Below are positions 1-11,039 of a DNA stretch of 64,000 nucleotides, piece by piece. Under the pieces are notes generated by a model that made no database searches, was not told the origin of the DNA, and worked only from the letters and a program-made list of their open reading frames with translations. Every line of letters starts with the position of its first letter. Positions within the stretch are counted from its first letter, which is position 1. Source of the stretch: Paraburkholderia caballeronis (lineage in GTDB: Bacteria; Pseudomonadota; Gammaproteobacteria; Burkholderiales; Burkholderiaceae); the NCBI RefSeq assembly GCF_900104845.1, contig NZ_FNSR01000001.1:1674001-1738000 (forward strand), in the 5' to 3' direction. The position numbers and the translations under genes are program-made.

Positions 1-596
1 TCGCGGTCGCGATATACAGGCGTCTGGAGCGTGATGTAGCCGTTGCCGAAGTCGTCATGGATCAGCGGCGAATAGACCTGGCGGCGCGTCGTGCGCGCCT
101 CGTTGAACGCGGCCTTCACGGCTTCGTCCATCTGCGCGTCGGTCGGCTTCGCGAGCCGCTGGCCGAGCGTCGGCAGCGCGGTGGCGGGCCAGCGCGGCTG
201 GTGCACGCTCGTGTACCAGTTCAGATAGAGGATCTCCGGATGCGCCTGCATGATGTCCCCGGCGGACACCTGGAACGACTGGGGATCGCCGTGGCCGGTC
301 GCGAGGTCGCGCGCGAGCGCCTGCAACTGCTCCTGCGCGCCGGTCATCGACAGCCGGATCTGCTGCTGCGCCCATGCGACGTTTCGATACAGCGTGTCTT
401 CCTGCTGCTGCTGCTCGCGCCGGTTCAGACTCCACAGGATCAGGCTCATGACGATCAGGAACACCAGGATCGACAGGAGCGGCGTCAGCAAATAGGAATT
501 GGACCACCACGGTCCGTGGTGCCAGCGGGACGGCGACGACGCGCCGGGCGAAGCGGGCGTCCGCGCCGAGCGTGCGAAAAGCCGTTCGGTCAACAT
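1..596 (-). CDS. Membrane-bound sensor histidine kinase, N-terminal part (cut by window edge)
   Basis: Only the first 198 codons are present; the gene runs off the left edge. The start is the ATG at 594-596. Residues 1-33 are Pro/Ser/Trp-rich and cytoplasmic, one hydrophobic helix lies at about 36-57, and a Gln/Glu-rich region from about 60 looks like an extracytoplasmic or linker coiled segment. The visible part resembles the N-terminus of PAS-type (FixL-like) sensor kinases found next to aceE in Burkholderia; the PAS and kinase domains would lie outside the window. It is divergent from aceE, sharing a 294-bp intergenic region. The kinase assignment rests on family resemblance and position, not on a visible catalytic motif. 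Confidence 0.6.
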   Translation of the reverse strand, partial: MLTERLFARSARTPASPGASSPSRWHHGPWWSNSYLLTPLLSILVFLIVMSLILWSLNRREQQQQEDTLYRNVAWAQQQIRLSMTGAQEQLQALARDLATGHGDPQSFQVSAGDIMQAHPEILYLNWYTSVHQPRWPATALPTLGQRLAKPTDAQMDEAVKAAFNEARTTRRQVYSPLIHDDFGNGYITLQTPVYRDR

Positions 597-890
597 GGCA
601 GGATTGTAGCGCAGCGTAAGACACGGAATTGACGTGAAAAAAGCGGTAAATCGCCGACAAACGAGCGCAAACTGGCCGGTATGGGCCAACGGGAGCAAAC
701 AATTCAGCGTGCGCCGCAGCAATTTTCCACATTATAAAATCCCATCTCGCAATTCGAAAATTTTGTTGCGCGATGCCGAGAGGGGTCATTACAATCGCCC
801 CGAAAGTTGCGCGGTCGGCCGGTCCGTCATCGTTATCGCTGCCCGCATGGTCTGTTCAACAGCGTTCCCAGAAATTCCCAGGAGACGAGC
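597..890. promoter_or_regulatory. Divergent promoter region, sensor kinase / aceE
   Basis: This 294-bp AT-richer stretch separates the divergent kinase and aceE genes. On the plus strand TTGCGC (766-771) and TACAAT (790-795), 18 bp apart, form a candidate aceE promoter. On the minus strand 731-736 reads TATAAT, a candidate -10 for the kinase, with a weak -35. The aceE leader would be about 90 nt. Boxes were found by eye; no operator was recognised. Confidence 0.4.
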
Positions 891-3587
<2,697 letters not shown>

Positions 3588-3612
3588 ACGCCAACACCCC
3601 GAGCGGCCCGCC

Positions 3613-3641
3613 GGCGACGCCCCCGAAGCGGGGGTGTCGCC
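3613..3641 (+). other. Hairpin between aceE and aceF
   Basis: A 13-bp stem (3613-3625 with 3629-3641, one G-U pair, loop AAG) sits 26 bp after the aceE stop and 25 bp before aceF. There is no U-tract, so it is not a classical intrinsic terminator. It may instead stabilise or punctuate the polycistronic mRNA. Confidence 0.6.
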
Positions 3642-3666
3642 GCGCGCGGCCCTGGAGACACAAACA

Positions 3667-5307
3667 ATGAGTCAAGCGATCGAAGTCAAGGTGCCGGATA
3701 TCGGCGATTACAAGGACGTGCCTGTAATCGAGATTCTGGTGAAGGCGGGCGATACCGTCGAAAAAGAGCAGTCGCTCGTCACGCTGGAGTCGGACAAGGC
3801 GACGATGGACGTGCCGAGCCCGGCGTCGGGCACGGTGAAGGAAATAAAGGTCAAGGTCGGGGATTCGGTGTCGGAAGGCGCGCTGATCGTGATTCTGGAC
3901 GGCGAAGGCGCGGCTGCCGCGCCCGCAAAGGCCGCCGAGTCCACGCCCGCCGCCCCGGCGGCCGCTCCGGCTCCCGCCGCCGCGCCTGCCGCGGGCGGCG
4001 GCGCGCAGTCCGTCAAGGTGCCGGACATCGGCGACTACAAGGACGTGCCGGTGATCGAGGTCGCGGTGAAAGTCGGCGACCGCGTCGAGAAGGAACAGTC
4101 GCTCGTCACGCTGGAATCGGACAAGGCGACGATGGACGTGCCGAGCCCGGTGGCCGGCGTCGTGAAGGAAGTGAAGGTCAAGGTCGGCGATTCGGTGTCC
4201 GAAGGCGTCGAGATCGTCGTCGTCGAAGTTGAGGGGGCCGCCGCGCCCGCGGCGGCACCCGCCGCGAAGGCCGCGCCGGTCGAGCAGCCGTCGGACGCGC
4301 CCACCGCGCCCGCGAAGCCGGCTCCCGCGCAGCCGTCCGCGCTCGCGCAGGCGCCGCTGATTCCGGCGGGCGAAGGCGGCGCGCGCCGTCCGAGCCACGC
4401 GTCGCCGTCGGTGCGCAAGTTCGCGCGCGACCTCGGCGTCGACGTGTCGCGCGTCGTCGGCACGGGTCCGAAGGGCCGCATTACGCAGGACGACGTGACC
4501 GCGTTCGTGAAGGGCGTGATGACCGGCCAGCAGGCCGCCCCGGCGGCAGCCGGCGCGCCGGCGGGCGGCGGCGAACTGAACCTGCTGCCGTGGCCGAAGA
4601 TCGACTTCACGAAGTTCGGCCCGGTCGATCCGAAGCCGCTGTCGCGGATCAAGAAGATTTCCGGCGCGAACCTGCACCGCAACTGGGTGATGATCCCGCA
4701 CGTCACGAACAACGACGAAGCGGACATCACCGAACTGGAAGCGCTGCGCGTCCAGCTGAACAAGGAAAACGAGAAGGCGGGCGTGAAGTTCACGATGCTC
4801 GCGTTCGTGATCAAGGCCTGCGTGGCGGCGCTGAAGAAGTTCCCGACCTTCAACGCGAGCCTCGACGGCGACAACCTCGTGTTCAAGCAGTACTACCACG
4901 TCGGTTTTGCCGCCGACACGCCGAACGGCCTCGTCGTCCCGGTGATTCGCGACGCGGACAAGAAGGGTCTCGTCGATATCGCCAAGGAAATGACCGAGCT
5001 GTCGAAGCTCGCGCGCGAAGGCAAGCTGAAGCCGGATCAGATGCAGGGCGGCTGCTTCTCGATTTCGTCGCTGGGCGGGATCGGCGGCACGACGTTCACG
5101 CCGATCATCAACGCGCCGGAAGTGGCGATCCTCGGGCTGTCGCGCAGCAGCATGAAGCCGGTATGGGACGGCAAGCAGTTCGTGCCGCGCCTCACGCTGC
5201 CGCTGTCGCTGTCGTACGACCATCGCGTGATCGACGGCGCGGAAGCGGCGCGTTTCAACGCGTACCTCGCGGCGATTCTCGGCGATTTCCGCCGCGTGAT
5301 CCTGTAA
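3667..5307 (+). CDS. aceF: Pyruvate dehydrogenase E2, dihydrolipoyl acetyltransferase
   Basis: Core of the PDH complex; transfers acetyl from lipoyl-lysine to CoA. The 546-aa protein has two lipoyl domains with modified lysines at about K44 and K153 (DKATMDV context), each followed by an Ala/Pro-rich flexible linker. The peripheral-subunit-binding domain starts near residue 244 (HASPSVRKFARDLG), and the catalytic domain of about 230 aa ends with HRVIDG, His519 and Asp523 being the expected active-site pair. Start is ATG at 3667 behind CTGGAGA. E. coli AceF has three lipoyl domains; here two are in E2 and a third is in LpdA. It lies between aceE and lpdA, 117 bp before lpdA. Confidence 0.98.
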   Translation: MSQAIEVKVPDIGDYKDVPVIEILVKAGDTVEKEQSLVTLESDKATMDVPSPASGTVKEIKVKVGDSVSEGALIVILDGEGAAAAPAKAAESTPAAPAAAPAPAAAPAAGGGAQSVKVPDIGDYKDVPVIEVAVKVGDRVEKEQSLVTLESDKATMDVPSPVAGVVKEVKVKVGDSVSEGVEIVVVEVEGAAAPAAAPAAKAAPVEQPSDAPTAPAKPAPAQPSALAQAPLIPAGEGGARRPSHASPSVRKFARDLGVDVSRVVGTGPKGRITQDDVTAFVKGVMTGQQAAPAAAGAPAGGGELNLLPWPKIDFTKFGPVDPKPLSRIKKISGANLHRNWVMIPHVTNNDEADITELEALRVQLNKENEKAGVKFTMLAFVIKACVAALKKFPTFNASLDGDNLVFKQYYHVGFAADTPNGLVVPVIRDADKKGLVDIAKEMTELSKLAREGKLKPDQMQGGCFSISSLGGIGGTTFTPIINAPEVAILGLSRSSMKPVWDGKQFVPRLTLPLSLSYDHRVIDGAEAARFNAYLAAILGDFRRVIL

Positions 5308-5370
5308 ATCCGCTTCGTTGACCGGCCTGTGCCCGCGGCGGGCGCGGCCGGTCGCTCCAATTTCATGTGG

Positions 5371-5404
5371 GACCGGAGTCCGCCCTGGAGGGCTGGCTCC
5401 GGTC
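5371..5404 (+). other. Inverted repeat between aceF and lpdA
   Basis: GACCGGAG (5371-5378) and CTCCGGTC (5397-5404) form an 8-bp perfect stem enclosing further complementary G/C stretches, 20 bp before the lpdA start. There is no U-tract. As with the aceE-aceF hairpin, its position suggests mRNA stabilisation or modulation of the lpdA ribosome site rather than termination. Confidence 0.45.
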
Positions 5405-5424
5405 GACACGCACAAGGGGACACC

Positions 5425-7194
5425 ATGAGTCTCGTCGAAGTGAAAGTGCCGGACATCGGCGACTTCAAGGGCGTCGACGTCATCGAAGTGAACGTCAAGC
5501 CCGGCGACACCATCGAGAAGGAACAGTCGCTGCTGACGCTGGAATCGGACAAGGCGTCGATGGAAGTGCCGAGCGACGTCGCCGGCATCGTGAAGGAAGT
5601 GCGGGTGAAGGCCGGCGAACAGGTGTCCGAAGGCACCGTGATCGCGCTGGTCGAAACGTCCGGCGCCGCGGCGGAAGCGCCGAAGGCGGCCGCGCCTGCT
5701 GCCGCGAAGCCGGAACCCGCTGCGGCCGCCGCGCCCGCGCAGAAGGCAAGCGCGCCGCAAGCCGCGAGCTTCGGCGGCAGCGCCGACATCGAGTGCGACA
5801 TGCTCGTGCTCGGCGCCGGCCCCGGCGGTTATTCGGCGGCGTTCCGTTCGGCCGACCTCGGGATGAAGACGGTGCTGGTCGAGCGCTATTCGGCGCTCGG
5901 CGGCGTGTGCCTGAACGTCGGCTGCATTCCGTCGAAGGCGCTGCTGCACACCGCGCTCGTAATCGACGAGGCCGAGTCGCTCGCGTCGCACGGCATCTCG
6001 TTCGGCAAGCCGCAGATCGATCTCGACAAACTGCGCGACTTCAAGTCCGGCGTCGTGAAGAAGCTGACCGGCGGCCTGGCCGGCATGGCGAAGGCGCGCA
6101 AGGTCGAAGTCGTGACCGGCGTCGGCACGTTCGTCGATCCGCACCACATGGAAATAGTGGGCGACGGCGGCAAGAAGGTCGTCAGGTTCAAGCAGGCGAT
6201 CATCGCGGCCGGCTCGCAGGCGGTGAAGCTGCCGTTCATGCCGGAAGACCCGCGCGTCGTCGATTCGACCGGCGCGCTCGAACTGCGCCAGATTCCGCAG
6301 CGGATGCTGGTGATCGGCGGCGGCATCATCGGCCTCGAAATGGCGACGGTGTACTCGACGCTCGGCGCGCAGATCGATGTGGTCGAAATGCTCGACGGCC
6401 TGATGGCCGGCGCGGACCGCGATCTCGTGAAGGTGTGGGAGAAGTACAACGCGAAGCGTTTCGCGAACGTGATGCTGAAGACGAAGACCACGAAGGCCGA
6501 AGCGAAGGAAGACGGCATCTACGTGAGCTTCGAGGGCGAGAAGGCGCCCGAAGGCGCGCAGCGTTACGACCTCGTGCTGGTCGCGGTCGGCCGTTCGCCG
6601 AACGGCAAGAAGATCGGCGCGGACAAGGCGGGCGTCGCGGTGACCGACCGTGGCTTCATCGAAGTCGACAAGCAGTTGCGCACCAACGTGCCGCACATCT
6701 TCGCGATCGGCGACATCGTCGGCCAGCCGATGCTCGCGCACAAGGCGGTGCACGAAGGCCACGTCGCGGCGGAAGCGGCGCACGGCGAGAAGGCGTACTT
6801 CGACGCGCTGCAGATTCCGTCGGTGGCGTACACCGATCCGGAAGTGGCGTGGGCCGGCAAGACCGAGGACCAGTGCAAGGCCGAGGGCATCAAGTACGGC
6901 AAGGCGGTGTTCCCGTGGGCCGCGTCGGGCCGCGCGATCGCGAACGGCCGCGACGAGGGTTTCACGAAGCTGATCTTCGACGAAGAGACGCATCGCGTGA
7001 TCGGCGGCGGGATCGTCGGCCTGAATGCGGGCGACCTGATCAGCGAAGTGTGCCTCGCGGTCGAGATGGGCGCGGACGCGACCGACATCGGCCGCACGAT
7101 CCATCCGCACCCGACGCTCGGCGAGTCGATCGGCATGGCTGCGGAACTGTACGAAGGCGTCTGTACCGATCTGCCGCCGCAAAAGAAGAAGTAA
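5425..7194 (+). CDS. lpdA: Dihydrolipoyl dehydrogenase (E3) with N-terminal lipoyl domain
   Basis: FAD/NAD disulfide oxidoreductase that re-oxidises dihydrolipoamide of the PDH complex. The 589-aa protein is longer than the usual 470 because residues 1-80 are a lipoyl domain (lysine about K43, DKASMEV), followed by an Ala/Pro linker to about 120. The flavoprotein core has the first dinucleotide-binding motif GAGPGGYSAA, the redox pair C162/C167 in GGVCLNVGCIPSKAL, a second nucleotide fold (GGGIIGLEMA) and the C-terminal HPHPTLGES segment, H562 being the expected base. Start is ATG at 5425 behind AAGGGGA. Such lipoyl-E3 fusions are typical of beta-proteobacterial PDH operons. A strong terminator follows. 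Confidence 0.97.
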   Translation: MSLVEVKVPDIGDFKGVDVIEVNVKPGDTIEKEQSLLTLESDKASMEVPSDVAGIVKEVRVKAGEQVSEGTVIALVETSGAAAEAPKAAAPAAAKPEPAAAAAPAQKASAPQAASFGGSADIECDMLVLGAGPGGYSAAFRSADLGMKTVLVERYSALGGVCLNVGCIPSKALLHTALVIDEAESLASHGISFGKPQIDLDKLRDFKSGVVKKLTGGLAGMAKARKVEVVTGVGTFVDPHHMEIVGDGGKKVVRFKQAIIAAGSQAVKLPFMPEDPRVVDSTGALELRQIPQRMLVIGGGIIGLEMATVYSTLGAQIDVVEMLDGLMAGADRDLVKVWEKYNAKRFANVMLKTKTTKAEAKEDGIYVSFEGEKAPEGAQRYDLVLVAVGRSPNGKKIGADKAGVAVTDRGFIEVDKQLRTNVPHIFAIGDIVGQPMLAHKAVHEGHVAAEAAHGEKAYFDALQIPSVAYTDPEVAWAGKTEDQCKAEGIKYGKAVFPWAASGRAIANGRDEGFTKLIFDEETHRVIGGGIVGLNAGDLISEVCLAVEMGADATDIGRTIHPHPTLGESIGMAAELYEGVCTDLPPQKKK

Positions 7195-7251
7195 GCCGGT
7201 TCGGGGTCGTGCGGCCTCGTCGGCCGCGCGACGCCGGCAGCGCAGATGAAA

Positions 7252-7290
7252 AAACGGCGCACTCCTTCCGGAGTGCGCCGTTTCTGTTTT
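7252..7290. terminator. Bidirectional terminator between lpdA and the phasin gene
   Basis: A perfect 14-bp stem (7252-7265 with 7270-7283, loop TTCC) is flanked by A's on the left and T's on the right, so it can terminate lpdA on the plus strand. It may also stop phasin transcripts on the minus strand, although it lies 180 bp beyond that stop. Confidence 0.85.
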
Positions 7291-7470
7291 CAGGCCTCAG
7301 GCTTCAGGCGGGCGGCGGGACGTTCGAAAAAAAGTCCCGGCCTCTCGCGACCGGGCAAAGCGGTACGCCAGGCGACGTACTGGAGCGTCCGGATGCGCCG
7401 CATGCGGCGGGCGCAGCACGGCGCGGACAGGCCGGCGCAGGGTAGTCGCGCCGGCCTCGAAACGCGAGTG

Positions 7471-8043
7471 TCAGACCGTCTTCTTCGCGGAAGCGGCTGC
7501 CGAGCGCGACGCCTGCGCGGCGGCCTTGCTCGCAGCGGCCGTCGCCGCGTTGAAGTTGCTTTCGGCCATTTCGACCGCCTGCTTGGTGGCCTTATGGACC
7601 GTTTCGTACGTCGTGTTCGCGGCGTTGATCGCCGACTTGATCACGGCGACCGCGGTTTCCGAACCGGCCGGTGCATTCTTCGCGACGTTGTCGACGAGCG
7701 ACTGCACCTTGCGGTTCTGGTCTTCGTAATGCGTTTCCGCGACGCGCGCGAATTCGGCCTGGGTGGCGGCGGCGATTTCGTACACGTGACGGCCGTACGA
7801 CAGCAGTTTTTCGGCGACCGGCTGCGCGTAGCTGGCCTGCAGCGCGAGCAGTTCCTGGGCGTCCTTCACCGACAGCGCGCGCTGCGCGTGTTCCTGGCTT
7901 TCCGCAATGTTCGAACGGATGGCCTGGAGATTCAGCTCGACGAGTTTTTCGACACCCTCGAACGCCTTGCCGGTCAGGCCGAACAGGGTTTCGAGATTGG
8001 CCTTCTGGGCAGCGACGAATTGCTCGGGGGTAAGCGGACTCAT
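7471..8043 (-). CDS. phaP: Phasin family protein (PHB granule surface)
   Basis: Small amphipathic protein that coats polyhydroxybutyrate granules and controls their number and size. The 190-aa product starts [16 protein letters not shown], matching the phasin_2 family N-terminus, is rich in Ala/Lys/Glu/Gln helices with no cysteine or membrane segment, and ends in an Ala/Lys-rich tail. Start is the ATG at 8041-8043 behind AGGAGCG. It has its own sigma-70-like promoter about 110-135 bp upstream and converges on lpdA, so it is monocistronic. Its position beside the acetyl-CoA-producing PDH operon fits a storage role, but a functional link is inference. Confidence 0.92.
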   Translation of the reverse strand: MSPLTPEQFVAAQKANLETLFGLTGKAFEGVEKLVELNLQAIRSNIAESQEHAQRALSVKDAQELLALQASYAQPVAEKLLSYGRHVYEIAAATQAEFARVAETHYEDQNRKVQSLVDNVAKNAPAGSETAVAVIKSAINAANTTYETVHKATKQAVEMAESNFNAATAAASKAAAQASRSAAASAKKTV

Positions 8044-8152
8044 GGTTACGCTCCTGATGGATGACGGACCGTCTGGCGCAGTCCGCGGGATTTGGGGCAA
8101 AACGTTCGGGTGTGATCTGCGGCGCGCGTTGTGCGTCGCAGCATTGATTCGG

Positions 8153-8180
8153 ATTTTAGGATGGCTGGCAGGAATGTCAA
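8153..8180 (-). promoter_or_regulatory. phaP promoter with possible PhaR-type operator
   Basis: On the minus strand TTGACA (8175-8180) and TAAAAT (8153-8158) are separated by 16 bp: a near-consensus sigma-70 promoter. The predicted transcript starts near 8146, giving a leader of about 100 nt. TGC-N3-GCA at 8132-8140 lies just inside the transcript. It resembles TGC-rich sites reported for PhaR repressors, but that link is inference. Confidence 0.7.
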
Positions 8181-8690
8181 GTGGTTTTTTGTGCGCCGCA
8201 CCATGTCGATATTTTCTTTCTAAACAAATGCTTATGCGGTGGGCATAACTGCATTTTCACGCGCGGAAGCGGCGAGAGCGGCGCGCCGCGCGGGTCTCGC
8301 GCCGGGCGAACCTGACGCGCCTTCGCCAGTTCTGGCAAGATTCACCCCGTTGGACGTTCGCGAACGCGGGCGGATCGCGCGGTTTGCCGGGCGGAAAATC
8401 GCCTGTTCGCGTCCACCGGATTACGGCGACATCCGTTAATGGACGATCGCCGCGGACGATCGCAGTCGCGCCGCCCGTCCGCGAGAATGTGCCGCAGTCA
8501 GGTTTTCCCCGATTCAGGCGGGCTCGTTTCGGCCGTCACGCAAGTTTGTGCGTCGCCGTTGCGGCACGCCGCGCGCCGCAACGGGGAGCCTGCGCGCCGC
8601 CCGTTCGTCGTCACCGAATACCCCGCACTGACGCGCTGTTCCGGCCGGAACTTACATTCCGGTTTAAGGAGCGTCGATAAGTGCTTAAAT

Positions 8691-8719
8691 TTGCGAAAAT
8701 TTCATGGTTTTACTACACT
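8691..8719 (+). promoter_or_regulatory. pbpG promoter
   Basis: TTGCGA (8691-8696) and TACACT (8714-8719) have the ideal 17-bp spacing. Transcription would begin near 8726, downstream of the in-frame ATG at 8704, which supports the ATG at 8755 as the true start. Confidence 0.6.
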
Positions 8720-8754
8720 TGGCGAACGATCCAGCCGCCCCCTCAAGAACACCA

Positions 8755-9933
8755 ATGAAATCCGACAAGCTCCCGTCGTTCAAAGCGATCCACGGTGCGG
8801 TAGTCGGTACCGCCCTGTCGGTTGCCGCCTCCGTGGTCCTCACCGCGACGCTTGCCTTGCCCGTGGCCGCGTTCGCCGCGCCGGCGACCGCGCATCCGGC
8901 CAAAACGAAAACGGTCAGGGCGACGAAGTCCGCGAAAAAAGCCGAGCCCGTCGCCGCGAAGGTCGCGCGCAAGTCGGGCGCCGGCGTGCGCACCGTCGCC
9001 GCGAAGTCCGAAGACGCGAAACCGGTCGCGAAGCGCAAGCGCGTCGCGTACACGATGAATGGCCGTCACCATTCGGTGGTGCGCCGCGTCGCGTTCGAGC
9101 CGCGCCAGCCGACCGTCGGCCAGGCGTTCGGCCTGCACGAGACGCCCGACGCGCTGATGCTGCGTTCGAGCGTCGCGTACGTCGTCGACCAGAACACGCT
9201 CGAACCGCTGTTCGACAAGAATTCGCGCGCGGTCGTGCCGATCGCGTCGATCTCGAAGCTGATGACCGCGATGGTCGTGCTGGACTCGAAGGCGCCGCTC
9301 GACGAATCGGTCGAAGTCACCGACGAGGACCGCGACTACGAAAAGAACACCGGCTCGCGGCTGTCCGTCGGCTCGGTGCTGTCGCGCGAGGACATGCTGC
9401 ACATCGCGCTGATGGCGTCGGAGAACCGCGCGGCGGCTGCGCTGTCGCGTTATTACCCGGGCGGCCGTCCGGCGTTCATCGCGGCGATGAACGCGAAGGC
9501 GAAGCAGCTCGGCATGACCGACACCCATTTCGAGAACTCGACCGGTCTCACGAGCCTGAACGTGTCGAGCGCGCGCGACCTCGTGAAGATGGTCAACGCC
9601 GCGTACCAGTACCCGATGATCCGCCGCTTCTCGACGGACCGCAGCTACGACGTGTTCACCGGCAAGCGCACGCTCGCGTACAACAGCACGAACGCACTGA
9701 TCCGCAATCCGTCGTGGGAAATCGGCCTGCAGAAGACCGGCTTCATCAACGAAGCGGGCGAGTGCCTCGTGATGCAGACGACGCTGCACGGCCGCTCGAC
9801 GATCATGGTGCTGCTCGATTCGACCGGCAAGTATTCGCGTTTTGCCGACGCGAGCCGTCTGCGCACGTGGCTCGACAACGGCGGCGACCAGCCGCACATC
9901 ACCAGCGCGGACGCTGGCGGCGCGGGGACCTGA
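8755..9933 (+). CDS. pbpG: D-alanyl-D-alanine endopeptidase, PBP7 type
   Basis: Periplasmic low-molecular-weight penicillin-binding protein of peptidase family S11 that cleaves peptidoglycan cross-links or side chains. The 392-aa product has a signal peptide (about residues 15-43, ending AAFAAPA), an extended Lys/Ala/Arg-rich basic linker to about 100, then the S11 domain with SxxK (S165-K168), SEN (222-224) and KTG (327-329). The basic linker is longer than in E. coli PBP7 and may bind cell wall. The start at 8755 is chosen over 8704 because the latter lies ahead of the predicted transcription start. It is monocistronic, followed by a strong terminator. Confidence 0.92.
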   Translation: MKSDKLPSFKAIHGAVVGTALSVAASVVLTATLALPVAAFAAPATAHPAKTKTVRATKSAKKAEPVAAKVARKSGAGVRTVAAKSEDAKPVAKRKRVAYTMNGRHHSVVRRVAFEPRQPTVGQAFGLHETPDALMLRSSVAYVVDQNTLEPLFDKNSRAVVPIASISKLMTAMVVLDSKAPLDESVEVTDEDRDYEKNTGSRLSVGSVLSREDMLHIALMASENRAAAALSRYYPGGRPAFIAAMNAKAKQLGMTDTHFENSTGLTSLNVSSARDLVKMVNAAYQYPMIRRFSTDRSYDVFTGKRTLAYNSTNALIRNPSWEIGLQKTGFINEAGECLVMQTTLHGRSTIMVLLDSTGKYSRFADASRLRTWLDNGGDQPHITSADAGGAGT

Positions 9934-9961
9934 TCCGCGCGGCGCGGTACGCCATGAATGC

Positions 9962-9990
9962 AAACGCCCCGCAGTTGCGGGGCGTTTCGT
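9962..9990. terminator. Bidirectional terminator between pbpG and the IclR gene
   Basis: A perfect 11-bp stem, AAACGCCCCGC (9962-9972) with GCGGGGCGTTT (9977-9987) around loop AGTT, sits between two convergent genes. T-rich ends on both strands suggest it serves both. Confidence 0.85.
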
Positions 9991-10035
9991 TTGGGGCGGA
10001 AGCGCCGGGCCGCGACGCGTGACCCGTGGCGCGGA

Positions 10036-10848
10036 TCAGGCGGACTGCTGCGCCGGATGCGCGTGCCCGTCCGTCGGCTGCGGATGGAAGCCGAGCGACT
10101 CGGAGATCGTCAGCGCGGTCTTGCTCACCTGGCCGAGCCACGAATCCTGAAGCCGGTCGGCCGGCGCGGACAGCGACAGCCCGGCGACCAGCTTGCCGGT
10201 ATCGTCGTAGATGCCCGCCGCGATGCAGCGCACGCCCAGTTCCAGTTCTTCGTTGTCGCGCGCGCACGACTGCTGGCGCACGTGCGCGAGTTCGCGTTCG
10301 AGCCGCGTGAGGTCGGTGATGCTGTTGCGCGTATGGCCGGACAGCCCGGTGCGGGTCGCATACGCGCGCACGCGGTTCGCCTCGTCGGCCGCGAGGAACA
10401 GCTTGCCGACCGACGTCAGATGCAGCGGCGCGCGGCCGCCGATCGCGCGCACGACCTGCATGCCGGACCGTTCGGAATACGCGCGTTCGATGTAGACGAT
10501 CTCGTCGCCCTGGCGCACCGACAGGTTGACCGTCTGGCCGGTGAGCCGGTGCAGTTCGCGCATCGGCATCAGCGCCGCGTCGCGCACCGACAGCCGCGCC
10601 TTCACGAGATTGCCGAGTTCGAGCAACCGCATGCCGAGACGGTAGGTGCCGGGATCGGAACGGTCCACCAGCCGGCAGCTGACCATGTCGTTCAGGATGC
10701 GGTGGGCGGTGGACGGGTGCAGTTCGGTGCGTTGCGCAAGCTCTTTCAGGCTGACCGGATCGCTGTGCGCGGCGAGCGCGTCCAGCAGGCGCATCATGCG
10801 CTCGATCACCTGAATCGAAGTCTTCGGATCCGGATTGGTGTCGCTCAT
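10036..10848 (-). CDS. IclR-family transcriptional regulator, likely controlling lutAB
   Basis: The 270-aa protein has the IclR layout: N-terminal winged helix-turn-helix (about 14-75, with SLKELAQRTELHPSTAHRIL as recognition region) and C-terminal effector domain (about 90-250, with GRAPLHLTSVGKLFLA and ELELGVRCIAAGIYDD). It is divergent from lutA across a 191-bp region containing promoters for both genes and an inverted repeat, so it probably controls lutAB, with an organic acid as effector. Many lut/lld operons are instead governed by GntR-type regulators. The family is certain, the target inferred. Start is the ATG at 10846-10848. Confidence 0.93.
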   Translation of the reverse strand: MSDTNPDPKTSIQVIERMMRLLDALAAHSDPVSLKELAQRTELHPSTAHRILNDMVSCRLVDRSDPGTYRLGMRLLELGNLVKARLSVRDAALMPMRELHRLTGQTVNLSVRQGDEIVYIERAYSERSGMQVVRAIGGRAPLHLTSVGKLFLAADEANRVRAYATRTGLSGHTRNSITDLTRLERELAHVRQQSCARDNEELELGVRCIAAGIYDDTGKLVAGLSLSAPADRLQDSWLGQVSKTALTISESLGFHPQPTDGHAHPAQQSA

Positions 10849-10889
10849 GGGATCAGTGGTCGATTGACGCGTCAGACGCCGGAAAGCCG

Positions 10890-10917
10890 ATTGTATCTCG
10901 TATGGTGAAAAAAGTAA
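10890..10917 (-). promoter_or_regulatory. Candidate promoter of the IclR regulator gene
   Basis: On the minus strand TTACTT (10912-10917) and TACAAT (10890-10895) are 16 bp apart, about 40 bp upstream of the regulator start. The -10 is good and the -35 moderate. Confidence 0.45.
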
Positions 10918-10973
10918 GCGTGCGGCCGGATTTGCCGTTGCGGCGCATCATGGTTTTCTGTATGCGCTCCGTA

Positions 10974-11012
10974 CGAACGCGCGTTGGTATCGTTCGCCAA
11001 ACAGCGGATAAT
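10974..11012 (+). promoter_or_regulatory. lutA promoter with overlapping inverted repeat
   Basis: TTGGTA (10984-10989) and GATAAT (11007-11012) are 17 bp apart. CGAACG (10974-10979) and CGTTCG (10991-10996) form an inverted repeat that brackets the -35 box. This is where a repressor such as the divergent IclR protein would act. The operator role is inference. Confidence 0.5.
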
Positions 11013-11039
11013 CGAGGGCGATTTTCCAAAGGAGCCCTC

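Larger units (their letters stand above)
8044..8754. other. 711-bp intergenic region between phaP and pbpG
   Basis: The region holds the phaP promoter at its left end and the pbpG promoter at its right end. The middle (about 8240-8690) contains only short open frames without ribosome sites or recognisable products, and I see no RNA gene. The AT-rich patch at 8190-8235 lies upstream of the phaP -35 box. Confidence 0.5.

Noticed and set aside
8239..8439. 66-aa ORF on the plus strand in the phaP-pbpG gap
   Set aside because: No ribosome site, Arg/Ala-rich noise composition and no recognisable family.
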